The notes: a model not told the origin generated them from the sequence alone. A stretch of 64,000 nucleotides of DNA from Cylicocyclus nassatus (GCA_958299035.1 CATQJL010000316.1:4738674-4802673), one strand, 5' to 3'. Shown: positions 25,935 to 38,752, numbered from the stretch's first letter. Translations and numbers: made by a program.

Positions 25935-26165
25935 TGTCAATGCGTATTGGTTTTTTCTACCGTATGCATTTCAGCCTCAATATGACGTGGATTGGTGAGG
26001 CGCCGCATCGCTTGGGGTTTGCGCCATGTAGCCGACCCATCGTTTGGCGTGGTGTAGCAGAAAAACAACGTGGCGCGAGCTCGAAGTGATGTGGCGCCTC
26101 ACCAGTTCGCGTCTTGTTGAGGCTGGAATGCACACGGTAGAAAAAACCGATACGCATTGACAACA
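25935..26165. mobile_element. Palindromic MITE, TGTCAATGCGTAT ends
   Basis: The arms read TGTCAATGCGTATTGGTTTT on the left and its near-inverse on the right. The inner part has GGTGAGGCGCCGCATC against GATGTGGCGCCTCACC. The whole 230 bp folds on itself and is non-coding. Confidence 0.75.
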
Positions 26166-26566
26166 ACCGTATCTTTTTGAAACATTCAAGAAGTTCACCT
26201 TTTATGTGATAATTGTAATCAGTAATGGGTGTAGTGGGTGAGGAACCTTGTTTCCTCTGAAATGGGCAAATTCCAAATACTAGACTATTGTACTACTCTT
26301 CAATGCTTCTTGTGATTGTTCCTTATCTGCTACTGTCCAAAGGAAGACCGCGATGATGCGATTTCAACTAGAAACTCTAGCTAGCTATAGATTCTGCTTT
26401 CTTTCCAGGCGCAATGGTGCAGCGCGATTGCGCCAGCCACATATTCGAGCTAATGGTCCTTTCGAGCGCCTTTCAAAGTCTTTTTTAGATTGTCTATCCC
26501 TGGACAATTGTGAAAAATCGAATAATGTGATAAACTCGTATGTTTGTGCAATGCTACTAAAATACA

Positions 26567-26572
26567 TTTATT
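26567..26572 (-). terminator. Poly(A) signal of the 26.6 kb peptide gene
   Basis: AATAAA on the minus strand, about 40 bp past the stop codon. Confidence 0.6.
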
Positions 26573-26609
26573 ATTTCGATTCTGCGGAACACAAGATGTT
26601 TTTTTTTCA

Positions 26610-27075
26610 TCACCAGCCTCCTCTCCATCCGCTGTTCATTCCCCATCCTCCGCCCATCATGTTACCGCGTGGTGGTGGTGGTGGGGGTCTGTTTCCCATC
26701 ATACCGCCCATCATGCCGTTCCCCCACATTCCGCTGCCCCACATTTGTCGTTTTTCACGATTTCTGAAATTGGACGATCCCAGTTACACAATAGAAGACC
26801 TTACCGGTAGTAGGGAGCGTAGTTCTAGAAGTGCATTATAGGTTGGTAGGTTCACTTCATTAAGGCGGCTATGAAATATCGAACTATTGAAACGGCATAG
26901 TACCCTTGATAAAATATTTGTTCAAGATCAGTGGACATTACCAAAGATTAGAAAAAAGTTCTTTTTTTACTGAAAAATGGAAAACCATTTTGACGGCGAC
27001 TTACGCTGCTTCTGGAGGTAGAGCCGTCACAGCGAGCAAAAGAGCAAGCAGGAATGCAATCACTTTCATGAGCAT
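26610..27075 (-). CDS. Secreted Gly/Met/Trp-rich peptide precursor (NLP/AMP-like)
   Basis: Two exons, 27075-27005 and 26763-26610, joined in phase 2 across a GTAAGT..TTTCAG intron; 74 residues. Exon 1 encodes a signal peptide (MLMKVIAFLLALLLAVTA). Exon 2 begins with NREKR, a dibasic processing site, and then gives a mature peptide of about 45 residues starting QMWGSGMWGNGMMGG, with a run of six Pro in the middle and ending GWRGGW. The N-terminal Gln after KR could become pyroglutamate. A minus-strand GTTTTGTTTCAG sits two bases before ATG, compatible with trans-splicing. The plan matches nematode nlp/caenacin peptides induced in the epidermis; exact orthology is not claimed. Confidence 0.8.
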
Positions 27076-27202
27076 TTCTGAAACAAAACCATGCAGTTCC
27101 TGAGCATGCCAAGAAAAAAATCGTAATTCACTCTACTCGAGAATCAATCAGGTTAGTGCAGGGAATGCTATAGGTGGACTGGTGTGTGGTGAACAGAGCT
27201 CA

Positions 27203-27210
27203 CTTTTATA
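27203..27210 (-). promoter_or_regulatory. TATA box of the 26.6 kb peptide gene
   Basis: TATAAAAG on the minus strand, about 130 bp above the start codon, with a TTATCA (GATA-type) site immediately above it at about 27217. GATA factors drive epidermal peptide genes in C. elegans; the link here is inference. Confidence 0.5.
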
Positions 27211-29655
27211 GTTGATTGATAATGTACGACGTCGTCTAATGTGAGTTTTTTTAAAATCGCACGTCTTCTTCGGAACCGAGTAATTTTCCTGTTCGTAATT
27301 ATGGCACTTGCAGAGGAAGTTTTCGGACATTTGAAGCGATGAAAAAGCAACTCTAAAAGCACTTGGTCCTGATCATGTGCGCTGTACTTTGTCACTGGCC
27401 GTTGATGCAGGAGAACATGGTACCAGCTTTACTGTAATGGGCATTGTCCGTAATTGAATCATCTACTGAGTTTTTCCCCTTAGCATCGAACAGTGACGGA
27501 ATGTGGTGCAGATCTTTCCCGTCCTTCACTCTCTTTTTTTCGAGTCATGCGTCACTGTGGTTTCCTAAGGTGCCTTTTCTTTTCAGTCTCTTCCGTCTAA
27601 ATCTTCAGAACATATGTGTGTCGTAGGCAATGCTTCTATAAAAGGGAGGGAAACGTACGAGTCTTAATGTATGTGCATCTCGAAGGAAATCATCTGGACA
27701 ACGAAGATGTATTGAAAATGATTTGATGCAAATGAGAAACTTGCTTTTTTGGGTTAGAAATAACCGAGAAGATTCGCTCATCATATGCAGCATTTTGATC
27801 GAGAACTTTGAATCACCACTTGAACCAAATTGTCTTGCATCCAAAATCATTGAACGAGTAATAACATCTTGAATGTCATTTGAAGCAAATAGACAAAGTA
27901 TCGAAAAGTGTGATTGCAAACAGTCAGCTGTTTCTTCATGTCTTTACTTACTTGATACTAACAATTGGTTCTCTGCTTCCCATACAAGAAAGTCATCAGA
28001 GAATAAACGTTACATTATTTTGGGACATCCCACATTTCGCTATTTTGTGACACCCTTATCTCAACTCAGCTACTTCTACGAAGTGGTGGTTATAAACCTT
28101 AGTTAATTTTACCCACAAGCAAATGTTGTTAAAATCTCATAAACAGATGCATGGTGAGCTTCATGCGAGTACGATTCGAATGTGCACTAAAGCAAAGAAA
28201 CCATTTTGATGTATAGCTCAGCTCATCGGGCATTAGAGTGAGCTTACAAGGAAACGATGCTTGGTATCCGTGGTCTTTTGAGATGAAACGTATATCATCA
28301 CACTCATCTTGAAACGCTGATTACGAATCTCACATCTCTGCTAGTCGTTTCTATAAAAGAAGTATCGTTCCCTTGTTAGTCAGGAGTTACTTACTATCAA
28401 ATAATTCCAGGATTGAGATATCACTTAATTAAGATATCACTTATCACTTAATCACTTAAGTGAAATGGGAGAGCTTTCAATGAGAAGTAGCCGTAATCAT
28501 CAACATACTTCGAAGGTAGTGTCCCGGCAAATTTCGCTCTCCGGAACCTCTTCGCAGCCTTATTGCCATGCTGAAGCCGTGTCTGAGCTTTTCAGTACTT
28601 GAAAATGGCAAAAAAGAGCTTTTCTCGAAGCTATTTGTGTCCGCGTTCACTGCAGTTTCAGGTGAAGTCTGAAACAAGGCGGATTCTGGAATACTTCCGG
28701 AGCGGATTTTGGGTTCCAGAAGCGCTTTTTCGCTCCGGAATTCACTGACAGACTAGCTGGTGGGTCTACCGCTGCAGTGCTGTATAATCCCGGCCATTTT
28801 GTCAGGACGCCGCGTTTAGGTTACAATATATTTGGAAGCGCATGCCCGTATTCTTAAAGTAAGCCCAATCAATTGCTTGTATCTCAAAGTATGTAAAACA
28901 TATCCTGAATCATTAACATGTGCTCACAAGCGTACGCTAAGCCAGAATTCACTGAGGTAACGCTGTACTGGCTCAAGGTACAGATTCTTAGAGCATTTCA
29001 CTTTGCGCCATGCTAGGATAGAATTTTTGCACTTGTACCTTGACACAACGCATTTGCATAACTTCAGGAGTTTTGCCCTGAAGTATGTTATAAATACGGA
29101 TTAATGGCTTAGGTGTTTTACATATACTTGGTATGGAGAAATCGATTGAGCATATATCTGAGTACAAGTACGCGCTCTCAAAGTATATTTTACCTTAAGG
29201 TTTGTTGATGAATAACACCACACTTATTGAGGACTACTTCGTTTCTTCCAAAGCTCTTCGCAATAGAAACCTGATCGTAGGGCCACTTTGTTAACGTGCT
29301 TATTTTCTCCTACTTTTTGGCCGATGCTGAGTAACAGCTTTCACTTGGTTGTACTATGGAAGGCGCGGCCTTTCGTGACCACAACATGTTTTTCTAATGA
29401 CATCGATCATTTCATGCTGTCACGTAAATGCTCCCGCGTAGCTTGGATGGGTTACAATAACGTGCCAAACTCGACGCTTAGCATTATAGAGTCTGTTTCA
29501 ACGGATTGGGCGAAAAATTTTAGGTGAAGTAGCCATCCGCATCTCTTGTAGCTTGCTAGCGCACGCGCTTTGCCACCAGAGATTGAGGACAGTACTTCGC
29601 CTGTACTGGGTTGAAACTTACTTTATATAGTGCATGTCCCGGCCAGCTTCCCATG
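27211..29655. other. No gene seen; partial TTAA MITE
   Basis: A truncated copy of the AGGCAGTGTCC family starts at about 28514 (GGTAGTGTCCCGGCAAATTT) and fades by 28680. Short ATCACTTA repeats lie at 28417-28460. TATA-like TCTATAAAAG motifs at about 27637 and 28351 have no gene behind them that I can see. Confidence 0.5.
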
Positions 29656-29817
29656 AGGCTGCTGCATGACGAAGGCGCAAAAGCGGTGTTGGCTGAGCAG
29701 GCGCGAACGCGACGCGCGCGTATCCTCACCGTTGTGAATCTTGCGGCTCATGCGCTCTGCGGCTAATAAAGCCGCGTTCGCGCCTAGAGATATTGCGCCT
29801 TCGCCATGCAGCACCTA
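29656..29817. mobile_element. Palindromic GC-rich MITE, copy 2
   Basis: Starts GGCTGCTGCATGACGAAGGC and ends with the inverse. Same orientation as copy 1, and similar over its full length. Confidence 0.85.
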
Positions 29818-31894
29818 TACCTGTGCTGCTTTTATATCAAAAGTTTTTGTGTCAGTATCAAAGACAGAGATATCTGCTGACACCCAGTTTTCAAATAGAG
29901 GATCGTTGCTTTTGTCGTAGAGCTAAGCTTTCGGAATCAGCGTTTTGTCACATAATTTTTCGGCTTCAGGATTAACTCTAACCAACTTGCACCAAAATTT
30001 CGAGTTATTATAAGCTTCTATAAATAGATGTGCTGTTTGACGCTTATCCTGTGTACTCTTTGCTTTGATCAACCAAGTCTCAAATTTTTTCAAAAGGTAT
30101 TACGATTTCGAGCCGCAAATCTCAACTCTCTCCCGTTAAACTTTGCGATGCGGCGGTTGTGATGCTTTTGTAATGACGGATCCGATTTTTTTGCTTTGTA
30201 GCTAAAAAGCAAAGAAAAGTATGGCTTATTTCTGAAATCGTGACGACGGATTTGACTGCGGTCTTTGCGCCCAGAGGCGCATAATCACTGATACGAAAAA
30301 ACTCATCTTGACGCTCAGCTCACTCACTTACAGTGTCTAGATCTATCATACATCAGCCGAAAAACCATTCAAGTGGAGGTGAAAACCAAGATGCTGTTGC
30401 CGAAAGTGCGTGCGTCTCGCGCGCATCATCACATTTTTCGAGTGCTCTATATGATTGCAATACGATACATTCACTTTTATGGGATGATTGCTTTGCTGCG
30501 AAACCGAAAAACAGATGCAGCGATACAGATTTTTCAGCCAAACGAGAATTATTTTTTGTACATACATATAATGTGTTTACTTATCATGGGAGCCTTCATA
30601 CAAGATGTTTATAGTCCTTAATCCAAGCAGAACAGACCTTTTTGGATCCTTATATCGAAAACCTTTTGTCCGAAAAGTAGCGCTCCTCTTTGAGTGCACT
30701 TGGTAGTTTGTAATAGATACCTCATAATTTTCCATGTTCAAATTTCAGTTAAAGGCATTGCGATATCCTTGCTGCCCTGAAGAAATGATTACTTCCCTTA
30801 AAGGCAGTGTACCGGTTTCGCTGTCCAGTTTTTCACCTAATCGTGGCCTTCTCGCCATAAGGAATCAATTTCTGGGCTTCTCAGCCCATGAAATTGGCGA
30901 AAATGAGCCTTTATCGAAACTTTCCAGGTCTGCAGCCAGTGAAAATTTGTGAAATTTTAGGCGCTGAAAAACCAGATATGGAGCGAGAACTTCGAGAAAA
31001 AAACTGGAAAATAAAAATTTGCTGAGACATTCTTCTTAATCTCCAACTATGCTTGAGCACAGAAGAGTGCAAGACCATGGGCGATGTTTATCAACTCCTC
31101 ATACAAAGCGAGTTTCTTCACAGATCACTGCCCGTTTAGGCGTGTGCGCTAACGCTAGGAATATACGAAGCTAAGATGGTGATTGGACTCATGCCTATTT
31201 AGGAACCCCCAGGAAAGACAGATACGCCAGCAGAGCGAGCTGGCGCATGCAAAGCGCCTTCTGGCAAACTTTGTGTATCACAGTCGCAGGAAAACTCATT
31301 GTTTCTCGTCTTCGCTCTTTCCTTTTCGCTTTTCAAGCATAGCCATCGTGCTGGAGTGCTTATATGCACCTCTATTGAGTCCAACAATGGTGAAGTTAGA
31401 GTCACGGAGCTTTCATTCTTCTCAATAGGGAAGGTTGATTGGCGACCGTGGGCTTTTTGAATTGCTGTAATTGCAGCAAATCGCTCGCCTTGAAACGCTG
31501 ATCTCGAGTCTATGTTCGTTATCTGGGGTACGCTTTTCTGAGATGAGATAGTGTTTGAGAAAACGAAAGCAAATATTTGGACTTGTAGGGATCAAACATG
31601 CAGTAATTTACAGCGCTAATCGCTAGACCATTCGACACCTTTAGCATCATTCGACATTATTCGTACTCTTGTGCAAGCACGTCAGATGCGAGAAGACACG
31701 ATTTTTCTGAAGTTTTGTTCCGAAAATAACAAACACAGTTTTGGGGCCAGCATTTCAAGTCGAATGTCACGACATATGTCAAATATTAAAAAGGCCATGG
31801 TCATCAAGTATCCCTTCTACGTTAGAAAGTGTGAGAAACGGTTAACTTATCTTTGATGTCTGGCTAACAGCAATGTATTGCATGACATACATAT
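29818..31894. other. No gene seen; partial TTAA MITE
   Basis: A half element of the AGGCAGTGT family starts at 30798 (TTAAAGGCAGTGTACCGG) and runs to about 30960 without its other end. Open frames here are short and overlapping on both strands. Confidence 0.5.
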
Positions 31895-32058
31895 AGGCTG
31901 CTGCATGACGAAGGCGCAATACCTTTGATCGCGAACGCGGCTTTATCAGCCGCAGAGCGCAAGAGGCGCAGAATTTACAACGGTGGAAATACGCGCGCGT
32001 CGCGTTCGCGACCGCTCAACTGATATCGCTTCGGCGCGCCTTCGTCATGTACTAGCCT
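31895..32058. mobile_element. Palindromic GC-rich MITE, copy 3
   Basis: Starts GGCTGCTGCATGACGAAGGC and ends CGTCATGTACTAGCC. The internal order is inverted relative to copies 1 and 2. Confidence 0.85.
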
Positions 32059-32488
32059 TAAGCATGTTATGTATTTGAGGTTGCAGAATCCTGCACACTG
32101 AAAAATAATCTATTGAAACCAAATGGTCAATCAAAAGTGCACTGATTTCTAACTGGTAGTAGTTCTTACGTTCTGTAGCAGAAGAAGGTGATATCTTGTA
32201 ATTCTGAAACGTTTTTTTCGAGCATGAAAGTTCTGCCTGTAGGCTTCTTTGAAAGTAATGCAGTTTTCTCTCTGTTATGTTTGGATTTTTTTGAACTCCG
32301 CACATATAGATTATAGTTCTGAATAGATCTGAATGGAATGAGAAAAATAAAATATCGCATTTGCAAATCAAACTTAGCATTATCGAAGTACATTTTACGT
32401 ATGGCTTGAACAGTGTTACCCGACGACACGCAAAGCCGCATCAATTCAAAAAGCTCTCCAAATCGTGCAAGCTAACGGGTATTCATAT

Positions 32489-32860
32489 ACCGTGGGTGCT
32501 AGGGTGCGTCACAGCGGTAGGCTGTAAGAAAAGCCTAACGGATGCGTTGAGTAATGCGATAGCAAGTGCGTACACATCAGGGGCCTGCAGGAGTCATTGC
32601 AATTGTAAAGTTGCCGCCCTCAATGAAACAGCGATTGGGACGCGATAAAGCATGCGATAGGGCTTACTCAACACCAGACTGCATAATCTGCAACGAACAG
32701 GCTGGAAGACTGTATGTGGTCAGGCGTTGTCCGCCTCATAAGATCTGAATCGTGCGACCATGAGTACATCGGAAAAACCGGAAGGCCGGTAAGAAGCTTA
32801 TGGATGGAATGCGCAACTTGAAACTACCTACACCATTGATCACTCATCGGATGCTGCTGC
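32489..32860 (+). repeat. 372 bp tandem unit, first copy
   Basis: Begins ACCGTGGGTGCTAGGGTGCG and ends GGATGCTGCTGC. It carries the PDCIICNEQAG and EYIGKTGRP segments. It is identical to the second copy except for A to G (32671 versus 33043), as far as I can see. Confidence 0.95.
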
Positions 32861-33232
32861 ACCGTGGGTGCTAGGGTGCGTCACAGCGGTAGGCTGTAAG
32901 AAAAGCCTAACGGATGCGTTGAGTAATGCGATAGCAAGTGCGTACACATCAGGGGCCTGCAGGAGTCATTGCAATTGTAAAGTTGCCGCCCTCAATGAAA
33001 CAGCGATTGGGACGCGATAAAGCATGCGATAGGGCTTACTCAGCACCAGACTGCATAATCTGCAACGAACAGGCTGGAAGACTGTATGTGGTCAGGCGTT
33101 GTCCGCCTCATAAGATCTGAATCGTGCGACCATGAGTACATCGGAAAAACCGGAAGGCCGGTAAGAAGCTTATGGATGGAATGCGCAACTTGAAACTACC
33201 TACACCATTGATCACTCATCGGATGCTGCTGC
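32861..33232 (+). repeat. 372 bp tandem unit, second copy
   Basis: A near-perfect direct repeat of the preceding unit, joined without spacer. It then runs on into the C-terminal retroelement sequence. Confidence 0.95.
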
Positions 33233-33440
33233 CTAATGGTAAGAAATTCAATATTTCGGCGACATTTCTGCTACAGAAGCAGAGGACGCGAAGCACATGA
33301 CGTTAGAAGCCTGTTAGAGTTCGCCTAGGACTTCGAATGAACAGGAAAGACGATTGCGTTGTTATAGCTGATGAAATAGCGCCTTTCCTGGAGTTACGCG
33401 GGTTTGATCTACAATGTCAGCAACCCAGGTCTAGCTCACT

Positions 33441-36066
33441 AATTATTCATGCGTTCTCAGTGGTGGTCCGTGATTTGCACACGGCAAAGTCTGGGGTGTT
33501 AATCCTAATTAGCATCGCTTCCGTTGTCTAATCAACTTTGTCTCTGTTTCTTGCACTTGTTGAAAACATTAGAGAGGACAAATCTTATTTGCTCTTTCCT
33601 GCAGGCTCCGACGAAGAGTTGGGCGAAGCGTTAGGCAAAATAAAAGTTATGGCAATCTCGGTGGAGACTAAACAATATAAAGCAAGAGCTATCACATATG
33701 TCAACTGTTTTACGAAAAATTTTGATGCGAAAGGTGCAGCTACAAATAAAATGTGGAGTTATGTTTGTGGTGTTTTTACAAACCAAATTTGTGGCGCATA
33801 TACACTCTTGACACGGATTTCCATCCCTATGCTGCGCCTGCCTCAATGCTCCTTCAAGTTGCGTCAACAGTTATTGAGATTTACCCGAACAGTCTCGAGA
33901 TTTACAAAAACGTTCATTGGAACTGTACTTTGTCTTAGACAGTTCGCATTTTTCGGTTTCTCAGGACAAGCAAAATTTGCAGCCGTCCCGCAGGTTTTTG
34001 TTTATCATTACAAAAACAGAAACGTTGAAAAAGGGAACTTCCACAGGATCTTCACGTTAGACTGCTTGAAAACGAGAACTTCCGAGCACTTTATGCGAAA
34101 CGTTAGGGAGTTTCGAAAATGGCAGCGGTTCAGCTGCACTTTGACCTGCTGGTACTTACGCAGGTTTTTGAATGTGTTGTCTCTTACGATTTGTCTCGCC
34201 AACAACTAGAGTGCATTGTCGAAGATGGCATCCGCAGCGCAGAGGATAGTGAATGAGCCTCACAGTCAGTAGAGCAATGTATTGTTTCTTACGATGTATA
34301 GGGAGCTTCCGCAGGTGACTCGGCAAAAGTTTTCAAACGCTTTGCGAAATTTCCGGTCAGTTGTTTGAACCCGCAGGGCTTTTCAAATACGCTCCAAAAA
34401 TTCCGAAAAAAAGGGCGACAATTTCAAAGCACTTCGACCTGCCAGTACTTCAGGTTGCTGAATGTGTTGTCTCTTACGATGTTTCATTGTCGAAAGTTGA
34501 AAAAAATTAAGTATTAGAAAGCCGGCATGATTTGAACAGAGGCTAAAATAATGAGCGTTTTTGGTTTACTCACAACAGTTTCTATGAAGCCAAAATTACA
34601 TGATTCTTTTTCAGCTATAATCTAATCTCTGATGCTGATTAAAGCATTCTTTCATCATCTGTACTTGCCAGTGGGGGGATATTTCCCTTTCTCAAAGTGC
34701 TTCAATTTGATGTGAGCGACTTGATTTCATATGCAACAGGCAAGGAACGACTCTATCGTCTGAAAGTTTTTGCAGTTTCCTCAAACCTGCGTTCCAGAAA
34801 AGCCATAAAATGGCAGACTCAAGACTAAGGTGCTCACTCACCACTACACCGCAAAGCACACATGCAAGACCTTCCAGCTCCCTGTCATGACAGAGGCCGA
34901 TTTTAGCGGAGGAAAAGGGTTATACTCGTTTCAAAGAAAAGCTCTGCAGTTAGTGGAGATAATTTGAGATCGGTGTCTTAGCTACCTACCCATATGCACT
35001 TCATGAATTTGGCCACTTTGACCGAGTATGATCTCTGTAAGAGCATGGAAACAACTAGTCAGGATGAGAGAGTACCGTACAACGTGAGGAACAAGCGTAA
35101 AACTTGCTTTCAGCTCAGAAGCATTGACTACATTGATTACACCCGACACCGCTGATTCTTGACTCTGGAATGGCAGTAGCAGTAAGTATGGAGAAGTAAA
35201 ACAACTTTACAGAAAAGCCACTGGTCGCACTGATATTGCCATCATTGTTCATATCGTGCTTTTCCATTTTTGAATGGATGTATAGCAAGAAATAGTAAAA
35301 CGCTTAACTATGGTTGTAGGCCACTGATCTCTACGAAATAAAGATCACACTACTGCACAATGCGTATAAAAATTTTCGCTGTAATTCTTGACTCTTTATC
35401 TTCAGAAACATTCCGGGATATCTCAACAAGTCTTCTAGTATTGAAATCGAAACCAAATACAAAGCTCTTTACTCCTTCTCAGATAATCGCTGGGGGCAGG
35501 CGGCCATGCGAATTTTGAGCAAGCGAGCACCGGAAAAATAGTTCGCTGATTTTTTGCAGTTTGCTTGCAGAAATTTGGAATAATTTTGTTCCATTTTTAG
35601 ACGAACCTCGGAGAACTATCGGGGTCTTTCTACGGATAAGTTACGGCCCAGTGCCCCCATAGAGTCTCACCTTTTCTAGGCGTACGCCCGAAACTGTGCC
35701 AAAAGTCCGAGTCCGAGCGCTTGTTGAAAGTTCGGCCAGCGCTCGGTGAGAGGAATTACGTGCCGAGTGCTTGCAAAAAGTATGTATTGCTGCCTGCTGG
35801 CAGAACATGCGACTGTAAAGGAAGTGCCGCCCGCTGAAGGTTAGGTTACGCCCCAAAATTCTGTTGACCACCTGCAGAAAAGCGCGAGTTTGCGGACCAC
35901 CTGCCCCAGGCGATTATCTGAGTTGGTGGAACCGAAGAAGCAGCGGCTTATCAATAACCTCTTTGTGCTTAGAGTAGTTAGGAAATCTTTATGGACAAAT
36001 AGTTCGGTTCACATTTCACTGCATAGCATCAGTTGTAAAGAAGAAATAGTTTGTCGTTTATGTGCT
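33441..36066. other. No recognised gene; one long open frame
   Basis: An open + strand frame of 223 codons at 33538-34209 contains SDEELGEALGKIKVMAISVE and GAATNKMWSYVCGVF directly after a TCCTGCAG acceptor-like site at about 33604. It is unusually long for this AT-rich DNA, but I recognise no family and it may be an old gene fragment. The remainder shows no coding or repeat signal. Confidence 0.4.
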
Positions 36067-36394
36067 TCATTGTTTCCATGGTCCATAGCCATAGCTCCAC
36101 CATGGACGGTAGAAGTAGTTCCATGGGCGATAGCCGAATCCCCACGGACGATAATATCCATATCCCCAATATGGATTGTATAGTCCAAAACCCCATTGAC
36201 GTTTTGCACGAATTAAACTGCAACTTGAGTCTTTTATAAGTTAATGGCATATTTTGCTTACGGTATAGCGATATTAATAATGAAGTAATCATTTTAGGGA
36301 TAAAGACAATTTACCTAGGTGGACTGGCGTTATCTTCTTCAGCATAGCTCGCAACACCCACTATCAAAAGCAAAAGCAATAGTGCTGTTGGCAT
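36067..36394 (-). CDS. Secreted Trp/Tyr/Gly-rich peptide precursor (NLP/AMP-like)
   Basis: Exons 36394-36315 and 36217-36067, phase-2 intron (GTAAAT..TTGCAG), 76 residues. Exon 1 is a signal peptide, MPTALLLLLLIVGVASYA, followed by EEDNASPP. Exon 2 starts SLIRAKR, a dibasic cleavage site, and the mature peptide begins QWGFGLYNPYWGYGYYRPWG and ends SYGYGPWKQ. It has no Cys. Composition and cleavage site resemble C. elegans nlp-29 type peptides (QWGYGG...), which are antimicrobial or neuropeptide-like products of the epidermis. Gene plan and phase match the genes at 26.6 and 62.2 kb, so they are probably one family. Confidence 0.85.
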
Positions 36395-38752
36395 ACTAGA
36401 AAATGAAGGTTCAAAAGTAAAACAGAGGGGCGCGAATTGCGATAAATTGGAAACATTTTCAAGACCGAATTTAAACGGAAAGAATCAAATTGGTGACTCG
36501 GTAAACTAAAATGAGCAACTTCACACTTCGTTTTATGGATGGAGAAAAAGTGGAATGTTTCAGCTGTAATGGTTTCAGACGATGGATTTGACTAAAGAGC
36601 TTGCATTGCAAACCAATTGGACATGCAAGCCCGAGACATGTTTTCTTCCATCTGGTGCAGGTATTTATGCTGATGATGCTTAAGGCCATTGTGTAAAGAA
36701 GCATTGGCGCTCATGTTAGAAGTGGTTTCTTCACAATGCCTTAGGTTTTTTTGTACTCACGATATGAGAAGGAACACCAAGCACATGTGCGTTAAGCGAA
36801 GAAGTGAAATATAAAGATGTGAAATTCATTGATGATGCTAGTCCGTCCGAACATCTCGTTTGGATTAAGAACAATCAACTGAACGGGTTTCAGCTTAAGC
36901 AAATCACCAAACATTATGCTTCACTGAGTGGAAGAAATCATTCTTTCTATTCTTGAACTAATAAATACAATAGTCGAGAGTGAGAGTAAAAAATCTACTT
37001 ACAAGGTAGAACAGTAGCCCACTCACACTCCCAAACCTCCCGAGATCTTTGTCTCCATACTAAATCAAATAATATAACTAAAATTTCTGTTCTTCAAAAC
37101 AGCATTTCTTTTTGAGTCATGTTGTCGTGTGCGAATTTTACTCATGTACCTGCAATACAAAAGCATGCGCGTAGGCAACCTCTATCGTCCTTGGTTAAAC
37201 ACTTTTACACGTTGATTTTTATCAAATTGACATGCTTTTTTTTCAAAAGCTTTCGCTTTGTTGAAGTGCATGTTTTGGGTTAATCTAATCATCGTTTCAC
37301 CGTCTTCACTCCGTGTGACATCATAACTTTTCGTTTCGTCCAATCTCACTGAGCGTTTCCGTAGTGTGTGTCATAAACTGAGGTAATGAAGAGCAAATTC
37401 TACGTCCATGACTGTTCATAATTGAGCCATCGTCAGTCTTTGCTTGATGCCAATTCTTTCAACATGTGAGCTACGTACTTACAAAAACTTAACGCAAACA
37501 TGATCGCGAAAAAGGGCAGTTAGCTATATTAAACTATTTGAGAATCGTAGAAGTGAAAGGATATTTGAAATTCTATTCTCAAACAATTATCTTAAGTGCA
37601 CGATGGAGTCTGCATTAAGGTACATAAACCTCTGTAGAATCATTTTTCGCTGCTAATGGATGCGGAATCCTGAACAGAATTTTTTCAGATTTTTAGAGGG
37701 GAATTTTCCATTCGAATTTTAGTTTCCCTTTGCCCTGCTGGAAACTTTGGAAGAAGGCATAGAAGTTGGAGTTTAGTATCTTTAGGAATTCTGATCTCGT
37801 AATAGATGCAAGGCAACCGAAACATCAATATGCGCAAATATCGAGCGCAAAGAGAGCAATTACGATGGTTGATAGCTATGCCGATGGTTGATACGGTCCA
37901 AAGCTTTTTTGTTTTTGAATGTTTCAAAGCAATGAAGCTTGTCTTGGATGAGATCGCGCAGTTTGTGTTCGTTTCAATTCGAACAGTAGAAAGTGATGAT
38001 CCACATGTACCACTGCGACCTTTCCTGATACCTCTCAGGAACAACAAAGTAAAGTCTTCATTGGATATTTCCCGCTGCCACCAGACATAGAAACCTCTCC
38101 AAACAAAACGCGTTCATTACAAGTACCCTGAGTCCATGGATGTCTCCAGCCCTACGGACCGAAAATCCCCATATCTTTCACATTAGTTCGTTGAGTTGAA
38201 CTAAGAAGCAGGTGTACAATCTTGCTCATTATAAAATGAATGCTCTTAGTTTGATCCATTGATCTTGGCATCATAAGTGCGATAGTTGGAGCTAGGCCCT
38301 CTCCAGATGAAGTGGGTCTCGGCTACTCCCTTCTTCTAGGGTGAAGGAGGTAAGTGAGCCATGAAAGTGAAATGCCCTAAAAATTTACATAACATTCAGT
38401 TGAGGTCATGACGAATCGCATAAAATTGTCAATTTTTTTCTAGTTATTTTGCGTCGGGAACTATGAGCGGTTTTATCTGGCCAATATATCAACTGACTTA
38501 CCTTTGTAATATAGTAGATAGATAATCAGCGGTAGCAAGATTTTGCTGGGCAAAAATCTGCTTTCAAAAATGGACATAATTCTAGATAAAATGCGGCGTA
38601 CCTTTTGTTCAAAAGGGGCTAGGAAAAAGTGGACGGGTCGACGGCCTACGTCGAATCCCTGTTTCCTAAGCTTTCAAATGGATGTGGATTGTGGAACGAA
38701 AAAACTCGGCAGTTCTTAGAAATGGGGTGGAGATATCTAATATTAGGTTGGT
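36395..38752. other. Upstream of peptide gene, no other gene seen
   Basis: It should hold the promoter of the minus strand peptide gene, but no clear TATA box was found close to it. Open frames at 37685-38090 overlap on both strands and look like chance. Confidence 0.4.

Larger units (their letters stand above)
32415..33440 (+). mobile_element. Penelope-like retroelement remnant with GIY-YIG domain
   Basis: The + strand encodes, in broken frames, AASIQKALQIVQANGYSY, then PDCIICNEQAG, then CDHEYIGKTGRPVRSLW, then MNRKDDCVVIADEIAPFLEL. This is the order of the C-terminal region of Penelope-type elements, including the GIY-YIG endonuclease core (EYIGxTGRP). A frameshift separates the Cys segment from EYIG, and stops follow, so it is dead. 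The reverse transcriptase domain is absent. The middle part is duplicated in tandem. Confidence 0.75.

Noticed and set aside
26353..26841. 162-codon + frame rich in Pro and His
   Set aside because: It is the antisense of the minus strand Gly/Met/Trp peptide gene, which has the signal peptide and splice sites.
27637..27735. TATA-like box followed by a 19-codon frame (MYVHLEGNHLDNEDVLKMI)
   Set aside because: No signal peptide, no splice site, too short to support.
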